A stretch of 45,044 bases of DNA from Syntrophobacterales bacterium (GTDB lineage: Bacteria > Desulfobacterota > Syntrophorhabdia > Syntrophorhabdales > Syntrophorhabdaceae), in the NCBI GenBank assembly GCA_031274925.1, contig JAISPL010000048.1, forward strand, positions 1 to 45,044, read 5' to 3'. The position numbers and the translations under genes were made by a program. This document shows, piece by piece, positions 1 to 9,618 of this stretch. The stretch's first letter is position 1. Each line of letters starts with the position of its first letter. The notes beneath the pieces are model-generated. The model was not told the origin of the DNA. It saw only the letters and a program-made list of their open reading frames with translations, and searched no databases.

Positions 1-1
1 C

Positions 2-172
2 TCAATGGGCAAAGAACAATTCCGGCGAGTGTTCACACGGTATGATAAGTTGGATGTTATGTTTACGACATTCATTTTACTGGCATTGACCGTTGATGTC
101 TTGCTTTATGTTAAAAGGGCTCTGGATGATAGATTTTTTGCCAAGGAAATGCGCCTGTCCATAAGGCCCTGA
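2..172 (+). mobile_element. C-terminal end of an IS5-type DDE transposase (cut by window edge)
   Basis: The frame is open from the window edge and ends at a TGA at 170-172. It encodes RVFTRYDKLDVMF followed by a hydrophobic helix, the usual C-terminal end of IS5-superfamily transposases (the 'TRYDKLD' block). Only about 56 residues are visible, so the catalytic DDE residues and the left end of the element lie outside the window. I cannot tell whether the full copy is intact. No terminal inverted repeat could be assigned with confidence downstream. Confidence 0.6.
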
Positions 173-186
173 GCCTAAAAATTGAC

Positions 187-216
187 TTGACAAAAATTGT
201 CTCCGTGGTCTAATTA
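187..216 (+). promoter_or_regulatory. Possible sigma-70-type promoter
   Basis: TTGACA (187-192) is followed after 18 bases by TAATTA (211-216), about 130 bases before the next start codon. The -35 box lies inside a small inverted repeat, GACAA-AAA-TTGTC. This is judged by eye only. Confidence 0.3.
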
Positions 217-344
217 GATAGTTTCATTGCTCCAGCATATACTTGTGAGGTCCCAACAGAATTCCTTTTAACTGTTTACGCGCAGGACCCCAGACACCAC
301 GTTGTCCGTTCTTTACAGCATAATTAGCATCAGGAGGAAAAAGT

Positions 345-833
345 ATGGCGGATTATGACGATGAAAGACCCGATTGGCGCGAGATCGACAGAAGAAAAGA
401 TCGTAGGGGTCAGGTTGGAGGGGTTAAAGAACCAGGGAAAGAGCGCCCCACTGACAGATGGAAAAAGGGAAGAGTCAAAGAAGCATTAGACAGACTCTTC
501 ATGGGTGAGAAGGGGACTGTGGAGCATGACAAACTTTACCGAAGGGTCCATGACTCATACGGATCAGAGAAGTTCGTTCGAAATGTTCAGAGATATTTCG
601 AGAAATACGGAGCGCCTGATGACGCCCCTACACTCATATTGGTTCTCGACACAAAAGATGAGGACATTACGGCAAAGGTTTTTGAGAAGCTAAGAGCAGT
701 ATTTCCGAAGCTATCTAACCGGCACAAAGAAGATATTATAAGAAAACTTTCAATCATGGCGCTTACCGATAAGCCGAAACAGACCCGAATAAGAACCGAT
801 GACCTGATTGAGGAACTGAAGCTGTCCATATAG
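345..833 (+). CDS. Conserved-looking hypothetical protein, 162 aa
   Basis: The ATG has a strong ribosome binding site (AGGAGG, about 6 bases upstream), which supports both the gene and this start. The product is soluble and charged. The first 45 residues are rich in Asp, Arg and Lys and probably disordered; the rest looks folded, with an alternating helix/strand pattern that includes TLILVLDTKDED and a charged C-terminal helix. There is no signal peptide, membrane segment or metal motif. I do not recognise the family and assign no function. It is a single gene: a transposase end lies upstream and a convergent enolase gene downstream. Confidence 0.65.
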   Translation: MADYDDERPDWREIDRRKDRRGQVGGVKEPGKERPTDRWKKGRVKEALDRLFMGEKGTVEHDKLYRRVHDSYGSEKFVRNVQRYFEKYGAPDDAPTLILVLDTKDEDITAKVFEKLRAVFPKLSNRHKEDIIRKLSIMALTDKPKQTRIRTDDLIEELKLSI

Positions 834-1189
834 ATGGCGAGAAATACCAACTCTCTCTTCGTGTATATATTCATGCTAATGTGGGGGGACTCTGGGGAAG
901 AGGCGGTTCCCCAGTCTCTCTGCCACCAGTTTTCAGCAACAAAACGCCGCATAGGTCTACCCCCTTCCGCTGTAAAAAACATCCGGGAAGTTATTTTAAT
1001 CTTTACTGGTCTAATTCCCCGCCCCTTGGGGGCGCTTCCTAATAGTTAGTCGTAAACCCCGGGATACCCCGCCGCTTGCGGCGGGGAGATTCATTTCAAA
1101 GACTCCTTCTTCAAAAATCGAATACCTGCCGAGGTAGACCCGTTATTCAGAGACTGCTATTTTAGCGGGTGTTTTTCCGCCGTTCGTAC
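834..1189. other. Intergenic region between convergent genes
   Basis: No supported gene. It holds the GC-rich palindromes at 1021-1086. No clear intrinsic terminator with a U-tract was found for either flanking gene. Confidence 0.5.
1021..1086. repeat. REP-like GC-rich palindromes
   Basis: Two hairpins lie side by side. GCCCC-TTG-GGGGC is at 1021-1033, and a perfect 20-base palindrome made of two 9-base arms (CCCCGCCGC / GCGGCGGGG) is at 1067-1086, with a CCCGGG site between them. Such elements resemble REP sequences mobilised by RAYT transposases, though no RAYT gene is visible here. They could also end transcription from both sides, but neither is followed by a U-tract. Confidence 0.5.
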
Positions 1190-2554
<1,365 letters not shown>

Positions 2555-2676
2555 TTATCTTGAGAATACCACAGGAAAAAATAGCGGTCAAATACTTTAT
2601 TGTTCTGTTCCTCCGCCTTGACACGGTGAATCATTTGCAGTTAAAACATGAGATGCAAATTTATGGGAAGGTGAAG

Positions 2677-3282
2677 ATGAGGAATATCTGCATTATTGCC
2701 CTCATATCCCTATGGGCCTTTGTTGCAGCGGTTCAGGGTATTTGCGAGGATAATCGACAGACGATAACCGGGAAGGGTGATCCGGACGCTGTCGCGGGAA
2801 ACAAGCGTCGGCAAGAAAGAACAGCGAAAAGCAGAGACGGCGGTTTTGCGGGGATGGTGATGGGAGTCAATCAGGCCGGCAAGACCATTTCCGTTAAAGG
2901 GAAAAGCAGGACAGTGACATTTGATGTATCAAACTCTGCAATAAAGGGCGGTTGGAAACCGGAGGATTTCAAGGTGGGCAGCTACGTCATAGTATCATAT
3001 ACTGCTGACGGCATAGCGATTAGAAGGACTTCGAAAAAAGATGCAAAGTCGGAAGGTGCCAGGGAAACATCGGTTAGAGCCGGAAGAGGTGGTCAAACGA
3101 GAGAGAGGGTGAAAGCGAAAGGAACCTCGTTTCAGGATATGGACGAGAACAAGGATGGAAAAATAACGCCGGTGGAACTTAGCGTGGCCATAGGAGGTCT
3201 TACGATGAAGCAGTTCAGGGAATATGATAAGAACGTCGACGGCTATCTCTCGGAGTCGGAGTACAGGGCTATACCGAGATAA
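2677..3282 (+). CDS. Exported EF-hand protein with OB-like N-terminal domain
   Basis: I chose the ATG at 2677 because it opens directly onto a signal peptide (MRNICIIALISLWAFVAA, then small residues); the frame stays open upstream, but that extension has no export signal. Mature residues of about 50-110 contain a small all-beta segment (GKTISVKGKSRTVTFDV, then VGSYVIVSY) resembling DUF5666-type domains. After a basic linker come two EF-hand loops, DENKDGKITPVE and DKNVDGYLSESE, each with Asp/Asn at loop positions 1, 3 and 5 and Glu at 12, so calcium binding is expected. The second loop lies only 14 residues from the C-terminus. Its function beyond periplasmic or secreted calcium binding is unknown. 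Confidence 0.75.
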   Translation: MRNICIIALISLWAFVAAVQGICEDNRQTITGKGDPDAVAGNKRRQERTAKSRDGGFAGMVMGVNQAGKTISVKGKSRTVTFDVSNSAIKGGWKPEDFKVGSYVIVSYTADGIAIRRTSKKDAKSEGARETSVRAGRGGQTRERVKAKGTSFQDMDENKDGKITPVELSVAIGGLTMKQFREYDKNVDGYLSESEYRAIPR

Positions 3283-3654
3283 GCTTGAGGCTTGAGCATA
3301 TGATCTGCTACCCTTTCGATATTGTCGCGCTGTCGTCCGATCCTTCTTACGTGTCCTGCCTCTGCCATAATCTGGCGTTCCTCCCCCCACACACACATAA
3401 TACGACAGAGGGGGAGTTGCCACTTCAATGTGAGGCTAAACACCCAGTGTTAATAGACTCTAAGGAGAAAAAGAAAATCCCGATGGACCTGGCGCCAGAG
3501 GCACTCCTCTGCTGAAAACCGTATTCGGAAAATAGCCGACAGGGCTGTGAGGCTGTGGCTTTCTGGCATACGCATGGTAGGCGAAATATTCAAGAACCTG
3601 GTTCAAATTCCGACCTGAAGAAATATTGAATGAAGTAGACGCATGAAGCTGGCT
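3283..3654. other. Intergenic, nothing recognised
   Basis: No supported coding region, RNA gene or terminator. The short open frames on both strands lack ribosome binding sites and family features. Confidence 0.4.
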
Positions 3655-3877
3655 ATGTTCAAAGAATTCAAGAAATTTGCAGTAAAAGAACAATGTAGTA
3701 GATATGACGGAGCATTACAATAGAGGTAGTCTTTGGCAAAATAGCCCCATCATTTGCCGCGTACATGCTTATGCTGTCCATGATTTGTCTGTCAGGGAAA
3801 AGGATTTCACCAACCTTTTTACGAATCTATCGGGGAAAATATGCGAAGCCTTGGTCGAGGCGAAAAAGGCGGGGTAG
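3655..3877 (+). pseudogene. mscL: Decayed large-conductance mechanosensitive channel (mscL)
   Basis: Reading across frames recovers the MscL N-terminus in order. MFKEFKKFAVK starts at 3655. NVVDM follows after a shift, then the TM1 signature as codons for a GKIAPSFAA-like stretch. Next, after another shift, is KDFTNLFTNLSGK, matching the periplasmic loop, and then EALVEAKKAG ending at a TAG (3875-3877). At least two frameshifts and several stops interrupt it, and no clean TM2 follows. The functional protein is a membrane pore that opens under hypo-osmotic shock; this copy cannot make it. Confidence 0.7.
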
Positions 3878-4004
3878 GGTCGCTATCCTTGCTGTACGTT
3901 CCGGTTTGCAAGGGGTATTTAACAAAGAGGTTTATTTGACCTTCACAGGCTCTTTGGCTATAATACAGATCATCATCACACTCAATGAATGTAAGGAGCA
4001 CGCC

Positions 4005-4401
4005 ATGTTGAAAAGATACCTCGTATGTTACCTGATTTTTGCGATGTTCATTATCGGCATTACGCCTAGGGCCTAGGGTGGAAGCCGCTTTCACTCCCTC
4101 GGGACCCATCGCGTTAACGCCTTCCGACAAGGCTGCTGATCTCGAAAAGATTCGCACTTTATTGGAAATGAAAGTGGTAGCGCAGAGACTTGAGGATCTG
4201 GGGTATAGCGCCGAGGAGATAAAGGAGAAGCTCTCGCAATTTACCGACGCCCAGTTGCACGCCATCGCACAGAAGATTGATGACCTGAAAGTGGGACAGG
4301 AGAACGCCATCATCCTTATTGCTGCGGTTCTTTTTATTGTTGTTCTCATCATTGTTTTGTATAACCTGTTGACAGGTCACAGAGTAACAGTTACCCGTTA
4401 G
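4005..4401 (+). pseudogene. PA2779-like small membrane protein, frameshifted in its signal peptide
   Basis: The ATG at 4005 has a good ribosome binding site (AGGAG) and encodes a signal peptide (MLKRYLVCYLIFAMFIIGIT). That frame stops at a TAG at 4074-4076. The rest of the protein continues in the next frame to 4401: VEAAFTPSG, a helical segment rich in Glu/Lys (AEEIKEKLSQFTDAQLHA) and one C-terminal membrane helix. Removing one copy of a 7-base tandem duplication restores a single frame (ITPRVEAAFTP) of about 129 residues. The family, named after PA2779, usually sits next to PA2778-type cysteine peptidases, as it does here. A shorter frame could start at 4039, but it would lack the signal peptide. 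Confidence 0.65.
4064..4078 (+). repeat. 7-bp tandem duplication that breaks the gene
   Basis: CCTAGGG occurs twice in a row (4065-4071 and 4072-4078). It adds 7 bases, shifts the frame by one and creates an in-frame TAG. Deleting one copy joins the signal peptide to the mature protein. Confidence 0.85.
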
Positions 4402-4470
4402 ATGCGGTACGCACACAGGGGGCTGCCGGTCGAGACTCATTGTCTATCTCGGGGGCCTCAAGTACTTAAG

Positions 4471-5027
4471 ATGAAACTCCAGCCTCTTATTCCCGGCGTG
4501 ATCCTGATCTGTTTCCTTGCCGCGTGTGCCACGGTGGCGCTCAAAACAGGTCTTCCCGAAGAGACCGGACCATAAAGGGTGTGCCTTTCTTTAGGCAGGA
4601 AGAGCACCAGTGCGGCTCCGCCGCACTTGCCACAGTAGTCAATTATTGGTACAAACGGGGTAATACGGGCCGCCGCTTTCTGTTGCAGGAAGCTATCGCC
4701 AGCACATACAGTCCGTCGGCCAGAGGCGTTTTGGGCATAGATTTGGAAATATACGCGAAAAAACTCGGATTTGAAGGGGAGGGGCAGGCAAGCACCATCG
4801 ACGATATCAGAAACTCCGTTGATGACGGGATACCTGTCATCATTCTGGTTGATTACGGCTTCTGGGTGTACCAACGCAACCATTTCATGGTCGTCACCGG
4901 CTACAGCCCAGATACTGTGATTGTAAACTCCGGACGATCGGAAAATGTGGTTATCTCAAACGAGGACCTTCGGAAAATATGGAGAAAAACAGGGTATTGG
5001 TCTCTTATCATAAAACCTTCGTCATAA
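4471..5027 (+). pseudogene. PA2778-like C39-type cysteine peptidase lipoprotein, frameshifted after the lipobox
   Basis: The ATG at 4471 encodes a lipoprotein signal peptide ending in the lipobox LAAC, then stops at a TAA near 4573. The catalytic domain is in another frame and runs to 5027. It has the C39 pattern: Gln and Cys in RQEEHQCGSAALA, His in NHFMVVTGY and Asn in VIVNSG, so the catalytic residues are intact. A single missing base near 4565 would fuse lipobox and peptidase. Cleavage of a partner peptide at the outer membrane is inferred from the family. The TPR gene overlaps its end by 49 bases. The frame starting at 4524 could still make an unexported enzyme. Confidence 0.65.
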
Positions 5028-5455
5028 TCCTTTTTGTACTGCTTGTCTCATCGTGCAGTCTTCCGAGAATTATCGTATTGCGCGACCCTTTAACCCCTGA
5101 AGAGCATATAAATCTCGGGGTCGCATATGAGCGGAAGGGCGAATACGCCGCCGCCCTTGAGGAATATGAAGCGGCTTCAAAGACCATGCCTGTAGCGTCT
5201 TTCTATATGGCGAACATTTATTTTCATAAGGGTGAATACGGGAAAGCCGAAAAGTTGTATGAAAAGACGATAGCCCACACCCAAGACCCGAGAGCCTGTA
5301 ATAATCTGGCGTGGCTGTACTATACTACGGGCAAGCATATGGAAAAGGCGGCGGAATTGGCTCGAAAGGCGGTTAGCTTGTCGCCAGGGTCGGATGATTT
5401 TCTCGACACTCTTTCCAGGGTCACGGAGAAACTTAACGAAGCGCCTACCAGGTGA
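4979..5455 (+). CDS. TPR-repeat lipoprotein
   Basis: 158 aa. A hydrophobic N-terminal segment ends in the lipobox LVSSC, so the protein should be lipid-anchored facing the periplasm. Two or three tetratricopeptide repeats follow: HINLGVAYERKGEYAAALEEY, then FYMANIYFHKGEYGKAEKLY, then a third ending in AAELARKAVSLSPGS. TPR units form protein-binding scaffolds. The gene overlaps the C39 peptidase gene by 49 bases and so is probably translationally coupled. With the two upstream genes it forms an envelope locus, in which this protein may present substrates to the peptidase (inference). It is the only gene of the three with an intact frame. Confidence 0.8.
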   Translation: MEKNRVLVSYHKTFVIILFVLLVSSCSLPRIIVLRDPLTPEEHINLGVAYERKGEYAAALEEYEAASKTMPVASFYMANIYFHKGEYGKAEKLYEKTIAHTQDPRACNNLAWLYYTTGKHMEKAAELARKAVSLSPGSDDFLDTLSRVTEKLNEAPTR

Positions 5456-6125
5456 CTCCCGCACTCTCCGGGTGAAACGGCTTTTGTCGGGATGTCACGC
5501 CGATAGCGATTTTTTGTTAAAATGCGAGATATTAAGAGGGTAGCATACCGAGTGACGGACCCGTCGATTAAGACGCCCCTATGTCTATAAACCATGAGCT
5601 TTACCTTGCATTCATGGAGAGTCACGAGACTTGAGAGCAGAGGGCTGGCTGTGTGCAGCTGGTGGTGTGGAATTGGCGGATATCGCGCCTTTAGGCAGAG
5701 AGTGCTGACTGGCCACTCTCCGCCATCCCTCAGAAGACCGCAGAGCCTCTTAAGCAATCCCAAATAGAGTAGGTTTTCTCCCAGAATAAAGAACCCCTGG
5801 CTCTACGGGTTCTTTATTTGATGGAAATTACATCTCGTCTAGGTTCGTGAAAAGACTTAATTTTGCGGTGATTGTACGAGAATAAAGCATCTTCGGTGTG
5901 ACCTTGCTGCAGTTTATGACCCGCCCTATGTGACAAGCAAAGGTGTTCACCGGATGCGACCCGTGTTCCGTTTGTTTTGAGAACGGGCCCCCTATGATTC
6001 TCCCTGGCGCTGCTAACCGGAACATAAGAGGGCCGAGATCGCTGCTGTTAATGGATCTGTTGCCTGGGATTGTGAGAGAATGAACGTTCCCGCGTTAAAT
6101 CAGGATATCAATGGGTTGCAAATAT
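5456..6125. other. Intergenic, no gene supported
   Basis: Apart from the terminator at 5785-5818 nothing is recognised. A frame from 5581 with two internal stops (TGA, TAG) may be a remnant, but it matches no family that I know. Confidence 0.4.
5785..5818. terminator. Strong bidirectional intrinsic terminator
   Basis: A perfect 12-bp stem (AATAAAGAACCC / GGGTTCTTTATT) with a 10-base loop. The stem is AT-rich at its base and so supplies a U-rich tail on either strand. It most likely closes transcription from the envelope locus about 330 bases upstream. Confidence 0.75.
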
Positions 6126-6158
6126 GGGGCGGGTCGCGTCACACCGCTTAACCGCCCC
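6126..6158 (-). terminator. Probable terminator of the acetate permease gene
   Basis: GGGGCGG and CCGCCCC form a 7-bp GC stem, with a long loop, 11 bases beyond the satP stop codon. A short AT stretch follows it on the minus strand. Confidence 0.45.
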
Positions 6159-6168
6159 TATATTGGAA

Positions 6169-6726
6169 CTACTTTGAGAGGTCGCCAATAGGCAGTACGG
6201 TCCTGCCATGCACCTCATTGAGGACTTCAGCCATTGCAAGATAAAAGGCGGAAAAACCGCAGATTATACCTTCCCAACCTGCGATGGTCCCTATGGTGGC
6301 GCTTCCGGTCCAATCTCTGGCGGCAAGGAGAAAAAATAGTACAAACAGACTCAGAAAGACGAACTGAATGACCCTGTTTTTGCCGAAGGTACCGAACCAC
6401 ATAAAGAAAGTAAAAAGTCCCCACATGAAAAGATACCATCCAATAAATGCCTCTGAGTTGCCGGGAAGGCCCTTAAAGACGAGGATAAAAACCAGGGTGA
6501 GCCAGAAGAGCCCGTATGATGTAAAAGCCGTGGTGCCGAACGTGTTACCTTTCTTGTATTCCAGGATACCCGCGATAATCTGTGCAAGACCTCCATAGAA
6601 TATTCCCATGGCTAAAATCATGGAGCCGATTGGAAAAAAACCGGCGTTGTGAATGTTGAGCAGAATGGTGGTCATTCCGAATCCGGCAAGACCGAGAGGT
6701 GCGGGGTTTGAAAGCTTTTCTTCCAT
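6169..6726 (-). CDS. satP: Acetate/succinate permease, GPR1/FUN34/YaaH (SatP) family
   Basis: An inner-membrane channel-like transporter of acetate and related short carboxylates. The 185-aa product carries the family signature NPAPLGLAGFGMTT near its N-terminus, followed by six hydrophobic helices (GSMILAMGIFYGG, SYGLFWLTLVFILVF, IGWYLFMWGLFTFFMWFG and others). I placed the start at 6726 because AAGGAGG lies 9 bases upstream and the conserved N-terminus then begins at once; an upstream start is less likely. A single gene, with a hairpin just downstream. In a fermentative or syntrophic cell it would fit acetate export. Confidence 0.9.
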   Translation of the reverse strand: MEEKLSNPAPLGLAGFGMTTILLNIHNAGFFPIGSMILAMGIFYGGLAQIIAGILEYKKGNTFGTTAFTSYGLFWLTLVFILVFKGLPGNSEAFIGWYLFMWGLFTFFMWFGTFGKNRVIQFVFLSLFVLFFLLAARDWTGSATIGTIAGWEGIICGFSAFYLAMAEVLNEVHGRTVLPIGDLSK

Positions 6727-7004
6727 TACATTATACCTCCTTAAATTAAATAATCTCACCCCCGCTCTTCCGCAGGGCCCGCATTAGGTGTGTCTTTATC
6801 CACCTTGGGCCCTCCGTAGAAACATGACTCTCCATGCAAAGGGTTTCAGTTTTTTAAATCATGTTTGCTTTTTTTGCCGAAGGTGATATATTAAATTATA
6901 TCATATGGACTCTTCATAGTACAGAAATAAATATGTCAATGATAACTGGGGGATACCGGTTGTCTCTGCTGTCCCCCAGTTACGTCCGCGATTCACGTTG
7001 ATCT

Positions 7005-7316
7005 CTAGCAGCTGCAGGATCCACAGGTGTTCTTTTCGGTAAGTTTTGACGTGATCTTGAATCCGCCGCCCGTGTCGGTAACGACAAAATCAATTCCTAC
7101 CGGACTTACTTCATCGAACAACTCCTTGTTTATCAGAAACATGATCCCTTCTTCATTGAAAATTTCGTCGCCTTCTTTAGGCCCATCCAGGGCCATACTC
7201 AACGAGGGACCAGATCACCCGCCTTCCGCCATCATAATCCTAATAGTGCTATCAAGGTTTTTCTCCTTGAGGAAAGCCTTGATCATTTCACCGGCTTTTT
7301 CGGTTACCTGAAACAT
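7005..7316 (-). CDS. HesB/IscA-like selenoprotein (UGA read as selenocysteine)
   Basis: The frame starts at 7316 behind GGAG and reads through one TGA (codon 34, bases 7217-7215) to 7005, giving 103 residues. The product is a small A-type Fe-S cluster/HesB-like protein. The UGA falls exactly where the family has its first conserved Cys, in the block GG-U-SGPSLSMALD. The protein ends in Cys-rich CGSCSC, standing for the other cluster ligands. HesB-like selenoproteins are an established family in anaerobic proteobacteria. Homology continues on both sides of the UGA with no frame change, and a hairpin follows at the right distance. Ordinary gene calling would give only a 65-aa fragment from 7202. 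Confidence 0.85.
7180..7194 (-). promoter_or_regulatory. Candidate bacterial SECIS hairpin
   Basis: On the minus strand GGCCC-TGGAT-GGGCC forms a 5-bp stem with a G-containing loop, starting 20 bases after the UGA. This is within the distance known for bacterial SECIS elements, which lie inside the coding sequence and recruit SelB. Confidence 0.5.
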
Positions 7317-7614
7317 GTCGTGCTCCTTCTCGTGGATTTGTCACCCCTTTTCTTTGGCGACAGTATTTATATAATATTCATTAATTGGATTTTGTCAACC
7401 ATGCGGACGAGATTGTAGTGTTCACAACCCCCGCTCCTTCATTTCTTATCGCCATGGTCATGCTCCATACGTCTGTTCTTGGTTGCTTAAGACGCCGCTT
7501 AGAGCGCTTGATTTTGGCTGCCGTGGTTGGCGTTCCAAACCGTGTGGAACAGATGCATTGAATCACTTTTTCTGATTTTTTGCTTCAATTTTTATTTCAA
7601 TAAATTTTCAAAAA

Positions 7615-8037
7615 ATGATAGAATTATGCCAGTTTCAAAAGGTGAAGAATATCAACAGGAGGAGCACAAGACTAAAGGCGTCCGTAGATCATGAGCACGG
7701 GATACGTTCAGTTGACCTGTTTGTTGACCATACGACCGAGAACCGTGATATAAGTATTGTAAACGGTAACGGGCCGGTCAGTATGGATGATCACCTGAAA
7801 CTAATCCTTACGCCCTTTTCCTGCCCCAACTGTCAGTCCCAGCGTGTGACCAGCGATTGCGGATGGAGTTTAAAACAATGGGTTCTCAAGTTCACGGGAA
7901 GGAAGATTTTCCTGTGTGGAGACTGCGGGAGCATACAAATGATAAAAGTCCACAGATGTGAGTGGGAGGTTATCGGGACCACGATCGCCATTACCCTCGC
8001 TCTTCTTGCGCTGTCTATTCACTGGACTTTCCGGTAA
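7615..8037 (+). CDS. Small zinc-ribbon protein with C-terminal membrane anchor
   Basis: About 140 aa. Two Cys pairs, CPNC and CGDC, about 33 residues apart form a likely zinc ribbon, and a single hydrophobic helix (TIAITLALLALSIHWTF) closes the protein. The zinc domain would therefore sit in the cytoplasm, anchored to the membrane. The start is uncertain: the ATG at 7615 has no ribosome binding site, while an AGGAGG lies inside the frame near 7657 with no obvious start codon just after it. I do not recognise a named family. Confidence 0.5.
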   Translation: MIELCQFQKVKNINRRSTRLKASVDHEHGIRSVDLFVDHTTENRDISIVNGNGPVSMDDHLKLILTPFSCPNCQSQRVTSDCGWSLKQWVLKFTGRKIFLCGDCGSIQMIKVHRCEWEVIGTTIAITLALLALSIHWTFR

Positions 8038-8255
8038 TAGTGTAACCTCAAAAATATCAGACGCAGTCCAGCGGAGTGGTAGACAGGCTCTTTACGCCAT
8101 CTTACGAGGTGACGTTAATGGAAGACGCCTTTGGTCGGTCTTTTACCAATGTTATTTCCGGAGCATATGACAGCGACTCAAGGGAGATAGAAATGATCTC
8201 TCCCAACCGATGCAAGACTCAAGATAGGCAGGCGTTAAGGCATTACCGTTAGTGT

Positions 8256-8386
8256 TGGAAGCGGAGCGATACCTGGTTGCAAAATTTCCATCGTCTTATT
8301 GTAAAGTATGAATTTCATGCAGAAAATTTCTTGGCAATGGTACAACTAGGCTTGGGTGCATCATTGCCTTGCTTGGGTATTTATGA
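8256..8386 (+). mobile_element. Decayed C-terminus of an IS5-type (IS427-like) transposase
   Basis: The frame encodes TWLQNFHRLIVKYEFHAENF and LAMVQLG. After a small shift it gives GCIIALLGYL and a stop at 8384-8386, matching the 'WL.NFRRL..RYE...F......CI...LR' end of these transposases. The upstream domain is missing or unrecognisable, and the fragment holds at least one frameshift. Confidence 0.55.
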
Positions 8387-9054
8387 GGTGGCGTGTATAG
8401 TCGTTTGTTTCCAACAAACTTACAACTGGACTCTCACTTGACCAGGGAGTTCCCATGTCATTTCTTTTCTATTTCTTCGCCCTGTCATAAACGATGTTGG
8501 TTTTATCCAAATTGGTTCTGAAACCTTCAAGCTGGTCCACTCAGAGCGAAGGCTCAATCGTGGGATCGTATGTCCCGGAATAGTGAACAATCTTCCGGAC
8601 TCTTTGGAGCGACAAGACCTGTCGATTTTTTTTCTGAGCCCCAGTGTCATAAGGGTAGCGGTTTGGCATCAGGGAGGCCCGGCAACGAGAAAGAAAATCT
8701 AGTCGATTATGCTGACCTGCTCACTTTTGAAGAACTGTCTTACGGCCTGACTGTCGTTGTGAAGAAAATCTCAGAACTGGAATAGTCTATCGAGCAACCG
8801 CTCAATCAAACAAATGGAGACTCTCCACCTCAAAACCATGCCAGAGGACAAATTTTGCCGGGAATAGAATATCTTTACCAAGAGGACACAAGGGTGAACC
8901 ATGATCAGGACAAACATCTAACTGTAGAGCCACGCTCCAAACAATGCTACCATCTTTTTTATCTCGCCGATTTTTAACCGTATTTGCAGATATGAAATAT
9001 GATGGAGTGGGCTCCGATCAATACACTCAGAGCCCGCTAGTCCGCTTATCAGCT
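8387..9054. other. Intergenic, no gene supported
   Basis: Two mid-sized open frames overlap at 8420-8785 on opposite strands, with no ribosome binding site or recognisable motif. Probably decayed sequence next to the transposase remnant. Confidence 0.4.
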
Positions 9055-9255
9055 TTAGATTTTCACGACATTTGCTGCGTGCGGGCCTTTAGGACCGTCT
9101 ACCACATCGAAACTGACAGACTGGCCTTCAGACAGAGATTTGAAACCGTTGCCTTGGATAGCGGAGTAGTGAACAAATACGTCGCCACCTTCCTCATTGG
9201 TGATGAATCCGAAACCTTTAGATTCATTGAACCACTTAACAGTCCCTTTTGCCAT
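9055..9255 (-). CDS. cspA: Cold shock protein, CspA family
   Basis: A 66-aa single-stranded nucleic-acid binding protein with one cold-shock (OB-fold) domain. It has the RNA-binding motifs RNP1 (KGFGFI, residues 13-18) and RNP2 (VFVHY, 26-30), plus the opening [10 protein letters not shown]. It probably acts as an RNA chaperone. AAAGGAGG stands before the ATG. The 5' region up to about 9400 has no gene and may be a long leader of the kind that controls csp expression in other bacteria; whether this copy is cold-inducible cannot be read from the sequence. Confidence 0.95.
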   Translation of the reverse strand: MAKGTVKWFNESKGFGFITNEEGGDVFVHYSAIQGNGFKSLSEGQSVSFDVVDGPKGPHAANVVKI

Positions 9256-9618
9256 ATAATATACCCTCCTTTAAAAAATTGAAAAGTTGAAGATAACGGA
9301 ACTGTCATGAACAGACTACAAAGCGTCTATCTTTGCAGTTCATAATAATCAAACTTCCGAAACCCCATTTTTATTGTGGCACAGAATGCATGAAAGGTCA
9401 ATATTTATTGAAAACCGGTAGCGTCTCATTTTAAAAATCCTGATTCGGAGCCCTGTTTGGACAAATCCCGGGAAAAACCGCAATGTACTATAACTCACCC
9501 ATACCCCACAAGCCTTTATTGCCCGCTGACAGGAAATTCTCCCCCTCTAATACGCCAAGGCACAGTCGTTTTTTGGTAATCTATACGAACTGCTGGATAC
9601 GCTGCCACTATCACTTAG
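9256..9618. other. Probable cspA leader, then nothing recognised
   Basis: The part next to cspA is AT-rich and would hold its promoter and leader. No gene is supported. Confidence 0.4.

Noticed and set aside
587-982. 131-codon minus-strand frame opposite the 162-aa gene
   Set aside because: Lies opposite a gene with a strong ribosome binding site; no ribosome binding site or family of its own.
3581-3620. tRNA-like T-arm (GGTTCAAATTCC)
   Set aside because: No acceptor stem or anticodon arm can be paired around it.
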